The notes beneath the pieces are model-generated. The model searched no databases, was not told where the DNA came from, and saw nothing but the letters and a program-made list of their open reading frames with translations. A stretch of DNA of 64,000 nt from Pseudoxanthomonas composti (GTDB lineage: Bacteria > Pseudomonadota > Gammaproteobacteria > Xanthomonadales > Xanthomonadaceae), in the NCBI RefSeq assembly GCF_004122095.1, contig NZ_SAWZ01000001.1:62001-126000 (forward strand). The letters are read 5' to 3'. Both the position numbers and the translations under genes were made by a program. Below, piece after piece: positions 8,798-20,280 of the stretch; within the stretch, counting starts at the first letter, position 1, and each line of letters begins with the position of its first letter.

Positions 8798-11425
8798 ATG
8801 GATAAAGACCAGACCGCGCGAGCCGGCAAGCCGAGCGTCGAGCACACCCCGCTCATGAAGCAGTTCTTCGCGGCCAAGTCCGAGTACCCGGACCTGCTGC
8901 TGTTCTTCCGCATGGGCGATTTCTACGAGCTGTTCTACGACGACGCGCGCAAGGCCGCGCGGCTGCTGGACATCACCCTGACCCAGCGCGGCAGCTCGGG
9001 CGGTGCGCCGATTCCGATGGCCGGTGTGCCGGTGCATGCCTACGAGGGCTATCTGGCGCGGCTGGTGGCGCTGGGCGAGTCGGTGGCCATTTGCGAGCAG
9101 ATCGGCGACCCGGCCCTGGCCAAGGGGCTGGTTGAACGCAAGGTCGTGCGCATCGTCACCCCCGGCACGGTCACCGACGAGGCGCTGCTCAACGAGCGCC
9201 GCGACACCTTGCTGATGGCGCTCTCGCGCGGCAAGCGTGGCTACGGGCTGGCCTGGGCCGACCTGGCCGGTGGGCGTTTCCTGGTCAACGAGGTCGAGAC
9301 CGAGGATGCGCTGGAAGCCGAACTGGCGCGCCTGGAGCCGGCCGAGCTGCTGGTGCCCGACGAGGAAGGCTGGCCGGGTTTCCTGGCCACGCGTACCGGT
9401 GCACGCCGCCGCGCGCCCTGGTTGTTCGACGCGGACAGCGGCCAGCGCCAGCTGCTGCAGTTCTTCAAGCTGCACGACCTCAGCGGCTTCGGCCTGGAAG
9501 ACAAGCCCCAGGCCGTGGCCGCCGCAGGCGCGCTGCTGGGCTATGTGGAAGAAACCCAGAAGTCGCAGCTGCCGCACCTGACGGCGATCGCCTTCGAGTC
9601 CTCGGGCGAGGCGATTGCGATGAACGCGGCCACCCGACGCCACCTGGAACTAGACACCCGCGTGGATGGCGATACCCGCCATACGCTGCTGGGCGTGCTG
9701 GACAGCACCATCACGCCCATGGGCGGGCGCCTGCTGCGGCGCTGGCTGCATCGGCCGCTGCGCGAGCGCAAGGTGCTGAACCAGCGCCACCATGCGGTGC
9801 AGACCCTGATCGAGCGCGGCACCGACACCGACCTGCGGGATGCCTTCCGCGCCTTCGGCGATGTCGAACGCATCCTCACCCGCGTGGCGCTGCGCTCGGC
9901 GCGCCCGCGCGACATGTCCACGCTGCGCAACAGCCTGGCGCTGCTGCCGCGCCTGCGCGAGCTGCTGGCCCCGTTGGATTCGCCGCGCCTGCAGGCGCTT
10001 GCCGCATCCATGGGCGAGCACGACGCCACCGCCCACCTGCTGCTCACCGCCGTGGCCGAGCAGCCGCCGCTCAAGCTCACCGACGGCGGCGTGCTGGCCA
10101 GCGGCTTTGATGCCGAGTTGGACGAGCTGCGCCAGCTGTCCACCAACGCCGACCAGTTCCTGATCGACCTGGAAACCCGTGAGCGCGCGGCCAGCGGCAT
10201 CGCCACGCTGAAGGTCGGCTACAACCGCGTCCACGGCTACTACATCGAGATCAGCAAGGGCCAGTCGGACAAGGCGCCGGTGCACTACACCCGCCGCCAG
10301 ACCCTGACCAACGCCGAGCGCTACATCACCGAGGAGCTCAAGGCCTTCGAGGACAAGGTGCTGTCCGCGCGCGAGCGCGCCCTGTCGCGCGAGCGCGTGC
10401 TGTACGAGCAGCTGCTGGATGCGCTGAACGAGGTGATCGAGCCGCTCAAGCGCTGCGCGCTGGCGCTGAGCGAGCTGGACGTGCTGTGCGCCTTCGCCGA
10501 GCGCGCGCAGGCGCTGGACTGGACGCGGCCGGACCTGTCCGACGCGCCGTGCCTGGTGATCGAGCGTGGCCGCCATCCGGTGGTGGAGGCCGTGCGCAAG
10601 GAACCGTTCGAACCCAACGACCTGTGCCTGGACGGCAGCGACACCGCCCAGGCGCGCCGCATGCTGGTGATCACCGGCCCCAACATGGGCGGCAAGAGCA
10701 CGTACATGCGGCAGAACGCGCTGATCGTGCTGCTGGCGCATATCGGCAGCTTCGTACCCGCCAGCCGCGCGCAGATCGGCCCCATCGACCGCATCCTCAC
10801 CCGCATCGGCGCCGGCGACGACCTGGCGCGCGGCCAGTCGACCTTCATGGTGGAAATGGCCGAGACCAGCTACATCCTGCATCACGCCACCGCGCAGTCG
10901 CTGGTGCTGATGGACGAGATCGGCCGCGGCACCTCGACCTACGACGGCCTGGCGCTGGCCGACGCGGTCGCGCGCCACCTGGCCGCGGTCAACCGCTGCT
11001 ACACCTTGTTCGCCACGCATTACTTCGAGCTCACCGCACTGGCCAGCGAGACCTTCGAGGGCGGGCCCAGCGGCATCGCCAACGTGCACCTGGACGCGGT
11101 GGAGCACGGCGATTCGCTGGTGTTCATGCATGCGGTGAAGGAAGGGGCGGCAGATCGCAGCTTCGGGCTGCAGGTAGCAGCGCTAGCCGGCCTGCCGCGC
11201 ACCACCCTGGCACAGGCGCGCCGGCGCCTGGCCGAGCTGGAACAGCGCGGCGGCCAGACCCAGGCCTCCAAGATGGCGCCGGCGGCCCTGGATGCGCCGC
11301 AGCAGTTCGGCCTGTTCGCGGCCGCGCCCTCGGCGGCGCAGGAGGCGCTGGCCGCGCTGGACCCGGATGATCTGACGCCCAAGCAGGCCCTGGAGGCGCT
11401 GTACCGGCTCAAGGCGCTGCTGTGA
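8798..11425 (+). CDS. mutS: DNA mismatch repair protein MutS
   Basis: 875 residues, the usual length for MutS. It recognises mismatches and small loops in newly replicated DNA and recruits MutL. The mismatch-reading Phe-X-Glu motif is present near the N-terminus ([11 protein letters not shown]). The ATPase domain carries the Walker A motif GPNMGGKST near residues 627-635, Walker B with [16 protein letters not shown], and FATHYFEL after it. The C-terminal [16 protein letters not shown] matches the tetramerisation and MutL-contact tail. The ATG at 8798 was chosen because [14 protein letters not shown] is the family start and the upstream in-frame extension is not conserved. It appears to be a single-gene transcription unit. 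Confidence 0.97.
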   Translation: MDKDQTARAGKPSVEHTPLMKQFFAAKSEYPDLLLFFRMGDFYELFYDDARKAARLLDITLTQRGSSGGAPIPMAGVPVHAYEGYLARLVALGESVAICEQIGDPALAKGLVERKVVRIVTPGTVTDEALLNERRDTLLMALSRGKRGYGLAWADLAGGRFLVNEVETEDALEAELARLEPAELLVPDEEGWPGFLATRTGARRRAPWLFDADSGQRQLLQFFKLHDLSGFGLEDKPQAVAAAGALLGYVEETQKSQLPHLTAIAFESSGEAIAMNAATRRHLELDTRVDGDTRHTLLGVLDSTITPMGGRLLRRWLHRPLRERKVLNQRHHAVQTLIERGTDTDLRDAFRAFGDVERILTRVALRSARPRDMSTLRNSLALLPRLRELLAPLDSPRLQALAASMGEHDATAHLLLTAVAEQPPLKLTDGGVLASGFDAELDELRQLSTNADQFLIDLETRERAASGIATLKVGYNRVHGYYIEISKGQSDKAPVHYTRRQTLTNAERYITEELKAFEDKVLSARERALSRERVLYEQLLDALNEVIEPLKRCALALSELDVLCAFAERAQALDWTRPDLSDAPCLVIERGRHPVVEAVRKEPFEPNDLCLDGSDTAQARRMLVITGPNMGGKSTYMRQNALIVLLAHIGSFVPASRAQIGPIDRILTRIGAGDDLARGQSTFMVEMAETSYILHHATAQSLVLMDEIGRGTSTYDGLALADAVARHLAAVNRCYTLFATHYFELTALASETFEGGPSGIANVHLDAVEHGDSLVFMHAVKEGAADRSFGLQVAALAGLPRTTLAQARRRLAELEQRGGQTQASKMAPAALDAPQQFGLFAAAPSAAQEALAALDPDDLTPKQALEALYRLKALL

Positions 11426-11489
11426 AGGTTGCCGGGCGCCGGCCGCTCGCGCGCTGATTCGCTAGGCGGCTGTCGTGGGTGGGGTGATC

Positions 11490-11543
11490 GCCGCGGAGAA
11501 GGATTCATCGGGCAAGCCCCTTCGCCGATGAATCGGCTCCCAC
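11490..11543. repeat. REP-like element
   Basis: One copy of the repeat that ends in GCCGATGAATCGGCTCCCACA and contains a GGCAAGCCCCTTCGCC core. The same sequence, in either orientation, recurs near 11.65, 13.95, 14.05, 20.95, 21.1, 21.23 and 36.33 kb, always outside genes. Such palindromic GTGGGAGC..GCGAAG elements are widespread in Xanthomonadaceae and Pseudomonas. No REP-associated transposase is encoded in this window. Confidence 0.75.
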
Positions 11544-11575
11544 AAAAAAGCACTGGCTTTCGAGCCAGCCAGTGC
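11544..11575 (-). terminator. Rho-independent terminator of the glutathione transferase gene
   Basis: Read on the minus strand, the stem GCACTGGC pairs with GCCAGTGC around a ten-base loop and is followed by six T residues (A44-A49 on the plus strand). It lies about 130 bases past the stop of the glutathione transferase gene, beyond a REP element, and would end that transcript. Confidence 0.75.
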
Positions 11576-11607
11576 CCCGCTCGAATCAAGCTTTCTTTCT
11601 ACCAGTG

Positions 11608-11700
11608 GGAGCGGCTTCCTGTGGAAGCGGAATGCGCGGGAGCGGCTCTAGCCGCGAAGGGGCTTTACCTGGAAAGCCCCTTCGCCGAAACACCGGCTCC
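11608..11700. repeat. REP-like element pair with an 11-bp hairpin
   Basis: Two partial GTGGGAGCGGC copies are followed by a stem in which GAAGGGGCTTT (11656-11666) pairs with AAAGCCCCTTC (11673-11683), then CCGGCTCC. It is a divergent relative of the element at 36325-36394 and sits immediately downstream of the glutathione transferase stop codon. Confidence 0.7.
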
Positions 11701-11708
11701 GCAAGTCT

Positions 11709-12356
11709 CTAGGCGGCGACAGGTGCGGGCATGTTCGGGTTCGGATGCTGCGGGATCAGCGCGTTGTCCAACTCCATCGCACGCACGGCGGCGGGGCGCG
11801 ACAGGTGGGTCTGGGCGAAGGCGACGAAGGCCGGGCGCGACTCCAGCAAGCCGATGCGCAGGTAGTAGCCCAGGTAGGCGGCCACCAGCAGGTCCACGGC
11901 GGTGAACCGATCCCCCGCCAGATGCGTGCGGTCCTGGACCGCCTGCTCCATCGTCCGCAGCAGCGCCTCTTCGGTGCCATAGCCGGCGGTGACCGGATCG
12001 GCGAGCCCAGACGATTCCTTGGCGGTCAGGAACGCCTCGAACGGACCGGCCATGAAGAACAACCAGCGGAAATAGGCCGCACGCTCGGGCGAGTCCTCAG
12101 GGGGCGCCAGCCGGCGCTCGGGCACCAGCTCGGCCAGGTACGCGCAGATCGCCGCGGTCTCGGTCACCACCGCCTCACCGTGGCGCAACGCCGGCACCTT
12201 GCCCATCGGATTGATCGCCAAAAAGTCCGCCGACTTCATGTCGCTGCCGTAGTCCAGGATCCTGACCTCGTAGGGCAAGCCGGTCTCTTCGAGCATCCAG
12301 CGGGTGGTGCGGCCGCGCGACATCGGGTGGGTGTAGAGGATCAGGGTCTCGCTCAT
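11709..12356 (-). CDS. Glutathione S-transferase family protein
   Basis: 215 residues. The N-terminal thioredoxin-like domain starts with LILYTHPMSRGRTTRWMLEE, with the Ser/Arg pair at the glutathione site. The cis-Pro segment GKVPAL and the glutathione-contacting TETAAICAYLA follow, then an all-helical C-terminal domain containing DRFTAVDLLVAAYL. Family members conjugate glutathione to electrophiles or act as peroxidases; the substrate cannot be told from sequence. The start at 12356 begins the domain; an upstream in-frame extension overlaps the neighbouring gene and is not conserved. A WYL-type regulator gene ends 58 bases upstream on the same strand, so the regulator probably controls this gene and its own expression. 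Confidence 0.9.
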   Translation of the reverse strand: MSETLILYTHPMSRGRTTRWMLEETGLPYEVRILDYGSDMKSADFLAINPMGKVPALRHGEAVVTETAAICAYLAELVPERRLAPPEDSPERAAYFRWLFFMAGPFEAFLTAKESSGLADPVTAGYGTEEALLRTMEQAVQDRTHLAGDRFTAVDLLVAAYLGYYLRIGLLESRPAFVAFAQTHLSRPAAVRAMELDNALIPQHPNPNMPAPVAA

Positions 12357-12414
12357 GGCAACGCTCCGTCGTAGGTGAGGCGCCAGTGTCCGGCGGCCCT
12401 GCTGACAGGTTCTG

Positions 12415-13110
12415 TCAGGAGTCCAGGCCATATCCGGTGGCCGCGCGCCAGCGCTTGATCAATACATGCCGGCGCGAGGGATAACGCTCGCCGGTGTCGG
12501 CCAGGGCGATGACGCGGTCGGCGCGGAAGTGGCGGAAATCGCGGCGCAGCTCGCACCAGGCGGCCAACATGCCCAGCCCTTCCATGAAGGCCATGGCGAA
12601 GGGCCAGATCAGACGCTGCGTGGCCTGCCCCTGGCCATCGGCATAGTGCATGCGCAGCACGTGCTCCAGACGGATGCCAAGGCGCAGGGTTGGCAGCCAT
12701 GGCGCGTCGGGGGGCGTCTGTGAGGGTGTGGGCACCAACAGGCCGCTGGTCTCGATCGACAGACGCGTGGACGCCGGCAGGGTTGCGCCGATGCGGGTCA
12801 TCGCGCGTTCGGCCGCCTGCGCCAGCGCCCGGTCCGGTTGTCGCGTCACCCAGCGCGCGCCCAGGGCCAGCGCCTCCAGTTCGTCCTCGCTGAAGTTCAG
12901 TGGCGGCAACAGAAAGCCCGGGCGCAGCAGATAGCCCACGCCGGGGTCGCCCAGGATGTCCGCGCCCTGCTCTCGCAGCGTGGCGATGTCGCGGTAGAGC
13001 GTGCGCAGGCTGACGCCCAGGTCTTCGGCCAGTCGCGCGCCGGCCACCGGGCGGCGTCGGCCCCCGAGCGCTTCCAGCAGGTGCAGCAGGCGTGTGGCGC
13101 GTTGACTCAT
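12415..13110 (-). CDS. YafY-type HTH/WYL-domain transcriptional regulator
   Basis: 231 residues. The N-terminal winged helix (MSQRATRLLHLLEALGG..LAEDLGVSLRTLYRDIATL) is the HTH_11 DNA-binding domain of the YafY group. The region from about residue 125 to the end is the ligand-sensing WYL-like domain, including CELRRDFRHFRADRVIAL. Such proteins act as repressors or activators that respond to small molecules or nucleic acid. The start at 13110 was chosen because it opens the HTH; the frame continues upstream without coding character. It is divergent from the DUF937 gene (98 bases between starts) and lies upstream of, and probably in an operon with, the glutathione transferase gene, its likeliest target. 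Confidence 0.88.
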   Translation of the reverse strand: MSQRATRLLHLLEALGGRRRPVAGARLAEDLGVSLRTLYRDIATLREQGADILGDPGVGYLLRPGFLLPPLNFSEDELEALALGARWVTRQPDRALAQAAERAMTRIGATLPASTRLSIETSGLLVPTPSQTPPDAPWLPTLRLGIRLEHVLRMHYADGQGQATQRLIWPFAMAFMEGLGMLAAWCELRRDFRHFRADRVIALADTGERYPSRRHVLIKRWRAATGYGLDS

Positions 13111-13207
13111 CCGGCCAGCATAGCCAGACCATCGCGGCGACTGAACCTTGTGCAATGCGGTTTCCGGTAAGTTCCCCGATTCCCCCGCAAACCATTGGAG
13201 CTTGCCC

Positions 13208-13843
13208 ATGAATGAGCCTCTCTCCGGCCTGGCCGCCACGCTGTTCCAGCAACTGCAGGGCGCGCCGGTCCAGCGCATGGCGGCGCAACTGGGGACCGAC
13301 CCACAGCAGACCCAGTCGGCCCTCGGCGCGGCCCTGCCGCTACTGCTCGGCGCCTTGGGCAGGAACACCCAGCAGCCACAGGGCGCCGAAGCGCTGCTCG
13401 GCGCATTGCGGCGCGATCATGCCGGCGCGGGCGCAGGCCCCGACCTGAGTGGCCTGCTGGGCGCGGTGCTGGGCAGCGGTGCGCAGGCGGCCACGCCACA
13501 GACCGATGGCGCAGGCATCCTCGGGCATATCTTCGGCAACAGCACGCCAGCGGCGGCCAGCGGGTTGGGCCAGGCCACCGGCCTGGGCAGCGACAAGGCC
13601 GGCCAGCTGCTGCGACTGCTGGCGCCCATCGTCCTGTCCTTCCTCGCCCAGCGCTTCCTGGGCGGCGGCCAAGGCAGCGCCGAGCAGTTGGGCCAGGCCT
13701 TGGGGCAGGAGCGCGCCCAGGCGCAGCAATCCGGCGGGCTGGCCGGCGGCCTGCTGGGCAAGGTGCTGGACCAGGATGGCGATGGGCAGGTCGATGTCGG
13801 CGACCTGATGAAGCTGGGAGGCAGCCTGTTCGGCAAGCGCTGA
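13208..13843 (+). CDS. DUF937-family protein with C-terminal EF-hand-like loop
   Basis: 211 residues, starting at an ATG preceded by GGAG at a spacing of about seven bases. The body is Gly/Ala/Gln-rich and low in complexity. It contains the DUF937 pattern of repeated helical segments (TQSALGAALPLLLGALGRN, LLRLLAPIVLSFLAQRFLGG). The C-terminus holds a canonical EF-hand calcium loop, DQDGDGQVDVGD, at about residues 188-199. No signal peptide or membrane anchor is evident despite the hydrophobic stretch. DUF937 proteins have no settled function. The EF-hand suggests calcium-dependent behaviour, which is inference. Single gene, divergent from the WYL regulator. Confidence 0.85.
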   Translation: MNEPLSGLAATLFQQLQGAPVQRMAAQLGTDPQQTQSALGAALPLLLGALGRNTQQPQGAEALLGALRRDHAGAGAGPDLSGLLGAVLGSGAQAATPQTDGAGILGHIFGNSTPAAASGLGQATGLGSDKAGQLLRLLAPIVLSFLAQRFLGGGQGSAEQLGQALGQERAQAQQSGGLAGGLLGKVLDQDGDGQVDVGDLMKLGGSLFGKR

Positions 13844-13950
13844 GGTCTGGGCGCTTTGCGCGTGCTGGTATCAGGGTTTTCATCGGAATGTGAGGCCCGT
13901 CGGAGCAGCCGCTGGCCCTGGGCGTCTGCCGCGATGAGCATTTGCGGTAG

Positions 13951-13980
13951 AGCCTCTTCGCCGATGAATCGGCTCCCGCA
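13951..13980. repeat. REP-like element (partial)
   Basis: AGCCTCTTCGCCGATGAATCGGCTCCCGCA: the terminal half of the repeat also found at 11.5 and 20.95 kb, with one change (CCCGCA for CCCACA). Confidence 0.7.
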
Positions 13981-14042
13981 AAGAGCGCTGCTTTAAGGAA
14001 ATTCCGCGCGGCCTTGTTAGGACGCGCCTTGTTTAGGTGCGA

Positions 14043-14090
14043 GCGCGGCTTTCCCGGGAAAGCTTCTTCGCCGATGACTCGGCTCCCACA
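14043..14090. repeat. REP-like element
   Basis: GCGCGGCTTTCCCGGGAAAGC forms a short stem (GCTTTCCC/GGGAAAGC) and runs into TTCTTCGCCGATGACTCGGCTCCCACA. It is the second copy upstream of katG, about 100 bases from the first. Confidence 0.7.
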
Positions 14091-14194
14091 CAGAGCCGCT
14101 TCCTGGTCGGAGGGCCTGCGTCCGGCCCTGGCTGACCGTCCTTGGGGTGTCGGCGTTTCCAACCTTGAAGCGCTTCTTCCGCACCCAGCACGAT

Positions 14195-16666
<2,472 letters not shown>

Positions 16667-16689
16667 GCCACACACGCTGCATCGAACGG

Positions 16690-16715
16690 ACAACGGCGCC
16701 TTCGGGCGCCGTTGT
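16690..16715 (+). terminator. Hairpin terminator after katG
   Basis: ACAACGGCGCC pairs perfectly with GGCGCCGTTGT around a TTCG tetraloop, 24 bases after the katG stop. There is no strong T-run after it, so termination efficiency is uncertain. Confidence 0.65.
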
Positions 16716-16754
16716 CGCACAATACGCCGGTGCAACGCGAGAACCGCTTCCGCC

Positions 16755-17894
16755 ATGACTGATGCTGACCACCGCGTGCATGGCGTTGGCCAGGAGGACG
16801 TGGCGCCGGATTGGCCGCCGCTGCAGTCAGCCGAGATCGAAGCCGTGCTTGCCGGCTATCCGCAGCTCGCGCACGGCACGCAGCGCATCGTCTGGCACAG
16901 CCCGCGCCCGCTGTCGGCCGCCGCGCTGGTGGAGACCGTGCAGGGCCGCCTCTTCGTCAAGCGCCATCACCTCAGCGTGCGCACGGCGGCCTGCCTGGAA
17001 GAAGAGCACCGCCTGATCGCCCATCTGCGCCAGGCGGGCATTCCCGTGGTGGAGGTGTTGGCCGATGCGCAAGGCCGCACCGCGGTGACCCACCGGACGT
17101 GGACATACGAAGTCCATCGCGCCGGCCGGGGCGAGGATGTGTACCGCCAGACCGCCTCGTGGACGCCGCTCACCGACACCTCGCGTGCGCGCGCGGCCGG
17201 CGCGATGCTGGCACGCCTGCACCGGGCCGCGGATGGCTATCGCGCGCCTCAGCGCAGCACGCATCTGCTGGTGGCGCGCGATGACCTGATCCGCGCCGAG
17301 GACCCCATCGCCGCGCTGCAGGCCCAGCTGCACGAGCGCCCCGCGCTGGCGGCCTGGCTGCGGGCGCGCGACTGGCAGGCCGACTTCCAGCGCCACCTGC
17401 TGCCCTGGCATCGCGGCCTGGCCGAGCGCCTGCGTGAGGTGCCGCGCCTGTGGGCGCACAACGACTGGCATGTGTCCAACCTGTTGTGGCAATGCGCTGA
17501 CGATGCGACGCACATCGCCAGCGTGCTCGACTTCGGACTGGCATCGCCCACCAGCGCGATGTTCGACCTGGCCACCGCCATCGAACGCAACGCCATCGCC
17601 TGGCTGGCGCTGGAGCGCGGGGCCGGGGCGGTCCACATCGACACTGCGTTGGCGCTGATCGACGGCTATCGCCAGTTGCTGCCGCTCCACGCTGGCGCGC
17701 TGCGGCTACTCGCCGATCTATTGCCGCTGGTCCACCTCGATTTCGCCCTGTCGGAGGTGGAGTACTTCCACGGCATCACCCGCTCGCTGGCCAATGCGGA
17801 CGTGGCCTACGAGGTGTTCCTGCTCGGCCATGCGCAATGGTTCTCCACCGCGCCCGGCCAGGCCCTGTTGCAGGCGCTGCGCGCGGCGGCCTGA
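16755..17894 (+). CDS. APH-fold small-molecule kinase, possibly a thiamine kinase
   Basis: 379 residues of the aminoglycoside phosphotransferase / choline kinase / ThiK superfamily. An N-lobe with a nucleotide-binding Lys (GRLFVKRHH) precedes the catalytic loop HNDWHVSNLLW (Brenner-type HxDxxxxN) and the metal-binding VLDFGLASP. The substrate is not fixed by the fold. The gene ends 48 bases before a TPP riboswitch that heads a thiamine-uptake operon in the same direction. E. coli thiamine kinase ThiK belongs to this superfamily, and PnuC-type carriers depend on phosphorylation to trap substrate, so a thiamine or hydroxyethyl-thiazole kinase role is attractive. This is inference: the gene lies upstream of the riboswitch, so it is not itself under that switch. 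An unrelated sugar or amino-alcohol substrate remains possible. Confidence 0.8.
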   Translation: MTDADHRVHGVGQEDVAPDWPPLQSAEIEAVLAGYPQLAHGTQRIVWHSPRPLSAAALVETVQGRLFVKRHHLSVRTAACLEEEHRLIAHLRQAGIPVVEVLADAQGRTAVTHRTWTYEVHRAGRGEDVYRQTASWTPLTDTSRARAAGAMLARLHRAADGYRAPQRSTHLLVARDDLIRAEDPIAALQAQLHERPALAAWLRARDWQADFQRHLLPWHRGLAERLREVPRLWAHNDWHVSNLLWQCADDATHIASVLDFGLASPTSAMFDLATAIERNAIAWLALERGAGAVHIDTALALIDGYRQLLPLHAGALRLLADLLPLVHLDFALSEVEYFHGITRSLANADVAYEVFLLGHAQWFSTAPGQALLQALRAAA

Positions 17895-17942
17895 ACACGC
17901 AGGGTGTGCAAAACCCGGCGAAATGGTGTCCAATGCCTGCCT

Positions 17943-18021
17943 GAAGCGGGGGTGCCCGGCGTTGCCGGGCTGAGAGAGTCCCTTGGAACCTGATCCGGTT
18001 TGCACCGGCGTAGGGAGCTTT
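17943..18021 (+). promoter_or_regulatory. TPP riboswitch (THI element)
   Basis: All landmarks are present in order: a closing P1 helix (AAGC at 17944 with GCTT at 18017), GGGGTGC, a perfect GCCCGGC/GCCGGGC hairpin, the pyrimidine-sensing CTGAGAGA box, ACCTGATCCGG and GCGTAGGGA. It senses thiamine pyrophosphate and here controls the TonB-dependent receptor and PnuT genes. No terminator with a T-run follows before the start codon, so control is probably at translation initiation. Confidence 0.95.
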
Positions 18022-18073
18022 GAGCAGCACAGCAAGCACCGCCTGGAGAAGGCGTGCCCTCGTGCGCCGTCGC

Positions 18074-18105
18074 TTCGTCCTTGCCCATTGCCTGGTGACG
18101 AACCG
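18074..18105 (+). promoter_or_regulatory. Possible RBS-sequestering hairpin of the thiamine receptor gene
   Basis: TTCGTC (18074-18079) can pair with GACGAA (18097-18102), which overlaps the GGTGA ribosome binding site and ends three bases before the ATG. It would be the expression platform of the upstream TPP riboswitch. The stem is short, so this is a proposal. Confidence 0.35.
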
Positions 18106-20280
18106 ATGCCCCGCTCCCGCCCCACGCTGCTGCTCTCCTCCCTGCTGTGCACCGCCCTGCCGCTGCATGCGCAGCAGGCCGATGATGCCTCCGACGCCAC
18201 CCGCGCCACCGAGCTGGCCGCGGTGCGCGTGGAAGGCCAGACCACCCAGGCCACGCCACGCCCGCAATCCAACAGCTTCGGACCTGGCAGCTGGAAGGAC
18301 ACGCCGGCCTCGCTCAACGTGCTGACCCGCGCGCTGATCGACGCGCGCCAGCCGCGCACGCTGAGCGAACTGGCCGTCAGCGACGCCTCCATGGGCGACA
18401 GCTACGCGGCGGTCGGCTACTACCAGAACACCGCCATCCGTGGCTTCGCGCTGGACCTGGCCACCGGCTATCGCTTCAACGACCTGAGCATCGCCGGCGA
18501 GCAGCGCATCGCGCTGGAGCACCTGCAGCAGGTGGAGATCCTCAAGGGCGAGGCCGGGCTGACCGCCGGCATCATGGCCCCGGGCGGCATCGTCAACTAC
18601 GTGGCCAAGCGCCCGGCGCGCGTGCAGGATCTGACCGTCGGCACTGATTCCTACGGCTCGCGCTATGTCGCCGTGGACGTGGGCCGCTGGCTCACCCCGA
18701 GCTTCGGCCTGCGCTTGAATGCGGCCTTCGACGATACCCAGTCCTACATCGAGCACACCGACGGACGCCGCAACTTCTACGCGCTGGCGGCCGATTGGCT
18801 GATCGGCGAGAAGGGCAAGCTGGAACTGGATGGCAACTACCAGAGCAGTTCCCAGCGCTCGGCTTCGGGCTACCAGTTGCTGGGCGCGCGCGCCCTGCCC
18901 GGCCGCGTCGACCGCGAGACCTTGCTGGGCTACCAGCCGTGGGCGCAGCCGGTGGCCATGCACACGGCCAACCTCACCGCGCGCTACACCTACCAGTTCG
19001 CCCCCGACTGGCAGGGGAGCCTGGCCTTCGGCAACAGCCGCAGCGTGATCGACGACAACGTCGCCTTCGCCTTCGGCTGCTACTACGCCAGCGAATGCGC
19101 CGATGGCAGCGTGCCGGGCAACTTCTTCGCGCCCAACGGCGACTACGACATCTACGACTACCGCAGCCCGGACGACACCCGCCACAACCAACAGCTGCGC
19201 GCGCAGCTGCAGGGTAGCTTCCAGACCGGCCGCTGGCGTCACCAGCTGAGCTTCGGGCTGGACGGCTTTCGCCGCACCGTGGACCGGCGCAAGAGCGTCA
19301 ACGAGTACGTCGGCACCGCCAACATCGATGATGCGCAGGTCCCCGTGTTCGCCCCCTCGCCGCTGCAGCCGGGCCAGTCGGCGCGGCGCCTGGACGACCG
19401 CCAGCGCGCGGTGTTCGCGCTGGACCGCATCGATTTCGACAACGGCTGGCAGTGGCTGGGTGGGGGGCGCTTCGTGCGCCTGGACGAGTACGCCAACGAC
19501 AGCAGCAATGTGCGCGAACGCCACACGCGCCTGTCCAGGTTCCTGCCGCAGACCGCGCTGATCTGGCGCGCCACCGAGCAGCTCAACGCCTACGTCAGTT
19601 ATAGCGAGGGCCTGTCGCTGGGTCAGGAAGCCCCGTACTGGACCTCCAACGCCGACAGTTTCCTGCCGCCGATGCGTTCGCGGCAGACCGAGCTCGGCGC
19701 CAAGTTCTCGGTAAGCGACACGCTGGACCTGGGCGCGGCGCTGTTCCGCATCGCCCAGCCCCTCCAGTACGCCCAGCCCGATGCCAGCGAGACCGGCTAC
19801 ACCTTCGTGCAGCAGGGCGATCAGGTGCACACCGGGCTGGAGCTGACCGCCAACGGTCGCCTGACCGATCGCCTGCGCATCGATGCCAGCACCAGCCTGC
19901 TGCGCGCGCGTGCGGAGGATGCCGGCAGTGCGGTGATCGAAGGCCACCAGCTGGTCAACATTCCCAAGGCCCGCGCCAGCGTCTACCTGGACTACCAGCT
20001 GCCGATGGCGCCGGCCTGGAACGTGTCCGGCGGCTGGCGCTACGCCGCGCGCAACGTCGCCACGCCCGATGGCCAGGTGCGCGTGCCGGCCTATCATGTC
20101 TTCGATGCCGGCGTGCGCTTCCGCGGCGAGGTCAACGGCCACGCGCTGACCTGGCGGCTGTCGGTGGACAACGTGTTCGACAAGTTCTACTGGCGCGATA
20201 CCGGCAGCAGCGGCGGGGATTACTACCTGTTTCCGGGTGCGCCGCGCCTGGCGCGCCTAACCGTCACCTACGCGCTGTGA
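18106..20280 (+). CDS. TonB-dependent outer-membrane receptor, predicted thiamine uptake
   Basis: 724 residues with a signal peptide (LLLSSLLCTALPLHAQQA), a TonB-box-like ELAAVRVEG, an N-terminal plug domain (about residues 60-190; LQQVEILKGEAGLTAGIMAPGGIVNYV), and a 22-strand-type barrel that ends in an aromatic beta-signal (LARLTVTYAL). The plug resembles siderophore receptors of the FhuA/FecA class, but the gene is headed by a TPP riboswitch and is overlapped by pnuT, so thiamine or a thiamine derivative is the likely cargo, energised through TonB-ExbBD. Receptors under THI elements have been predicted as thiamine transporters in comparative genomic work. The ATG at 18106 was chosen because it begins the signal peptide and has GGTGA upstream. 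Confidence 0.92.
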   Translation: MPRSRPTLLLSSLLCTALPLHAQQADDASDATRATELAAVRVEGQTTQATPRPQSNSFGPGSWKDTPASLNVLTRALIDARQPRTLSELAVSDASMGDSYAAVGYYQNTAIRGFALDLATGYRFNDLSIAGEQRIALEHLQQVEILKGEAGLTAGIMAPGGIVNYVAKRPARVQDLTVGTDSYGSRYVAVDVGRWLTPSFGLRLNAAFDDTQSYIEHTDGRRNFYALAADWLIGEKGKLELDGNYQSSSQRSASGYQLLGARALPGRVDRETLLGYQPWAQPVAMHTANLTARYTYQFAPDWQGSLAFGNSRSVIDDNVAFAFGCYYASECADGSVPGNFFAPNGDYDIYDYRSPDDTRHNQQLRAQLQGSFQTGRWRHQLSFGLDGFRRTVDRRKSVNEYVGTANIDDAQVPVFAPSPLQPGQSARRLDDRQRAVFALDRIDFDNGWQWLGGGRFVRLDEYANDSSNVRERHTRLSRFLPQTALIWRATEQLNAYVSYSEGLSLGQEAPYWTSNADSFLPPMRSRQTELGAKFSVSDTLDLGAALFRIAQPLQYAQPDASETGYTFVQQGDQVHTGLELTANGRLTDRLRIDASTSLLRARAEDAGSAVIEGHQLVNIPKARASVYLDYQLPMAPAWNVSGGWRYAARNVATPDGQVRVPAYHVFDAGVRFRGEVNGHALTWRLSVDNVFDKFYWRDTGSSGGDYYLFPGAPRLARLTVTYAL

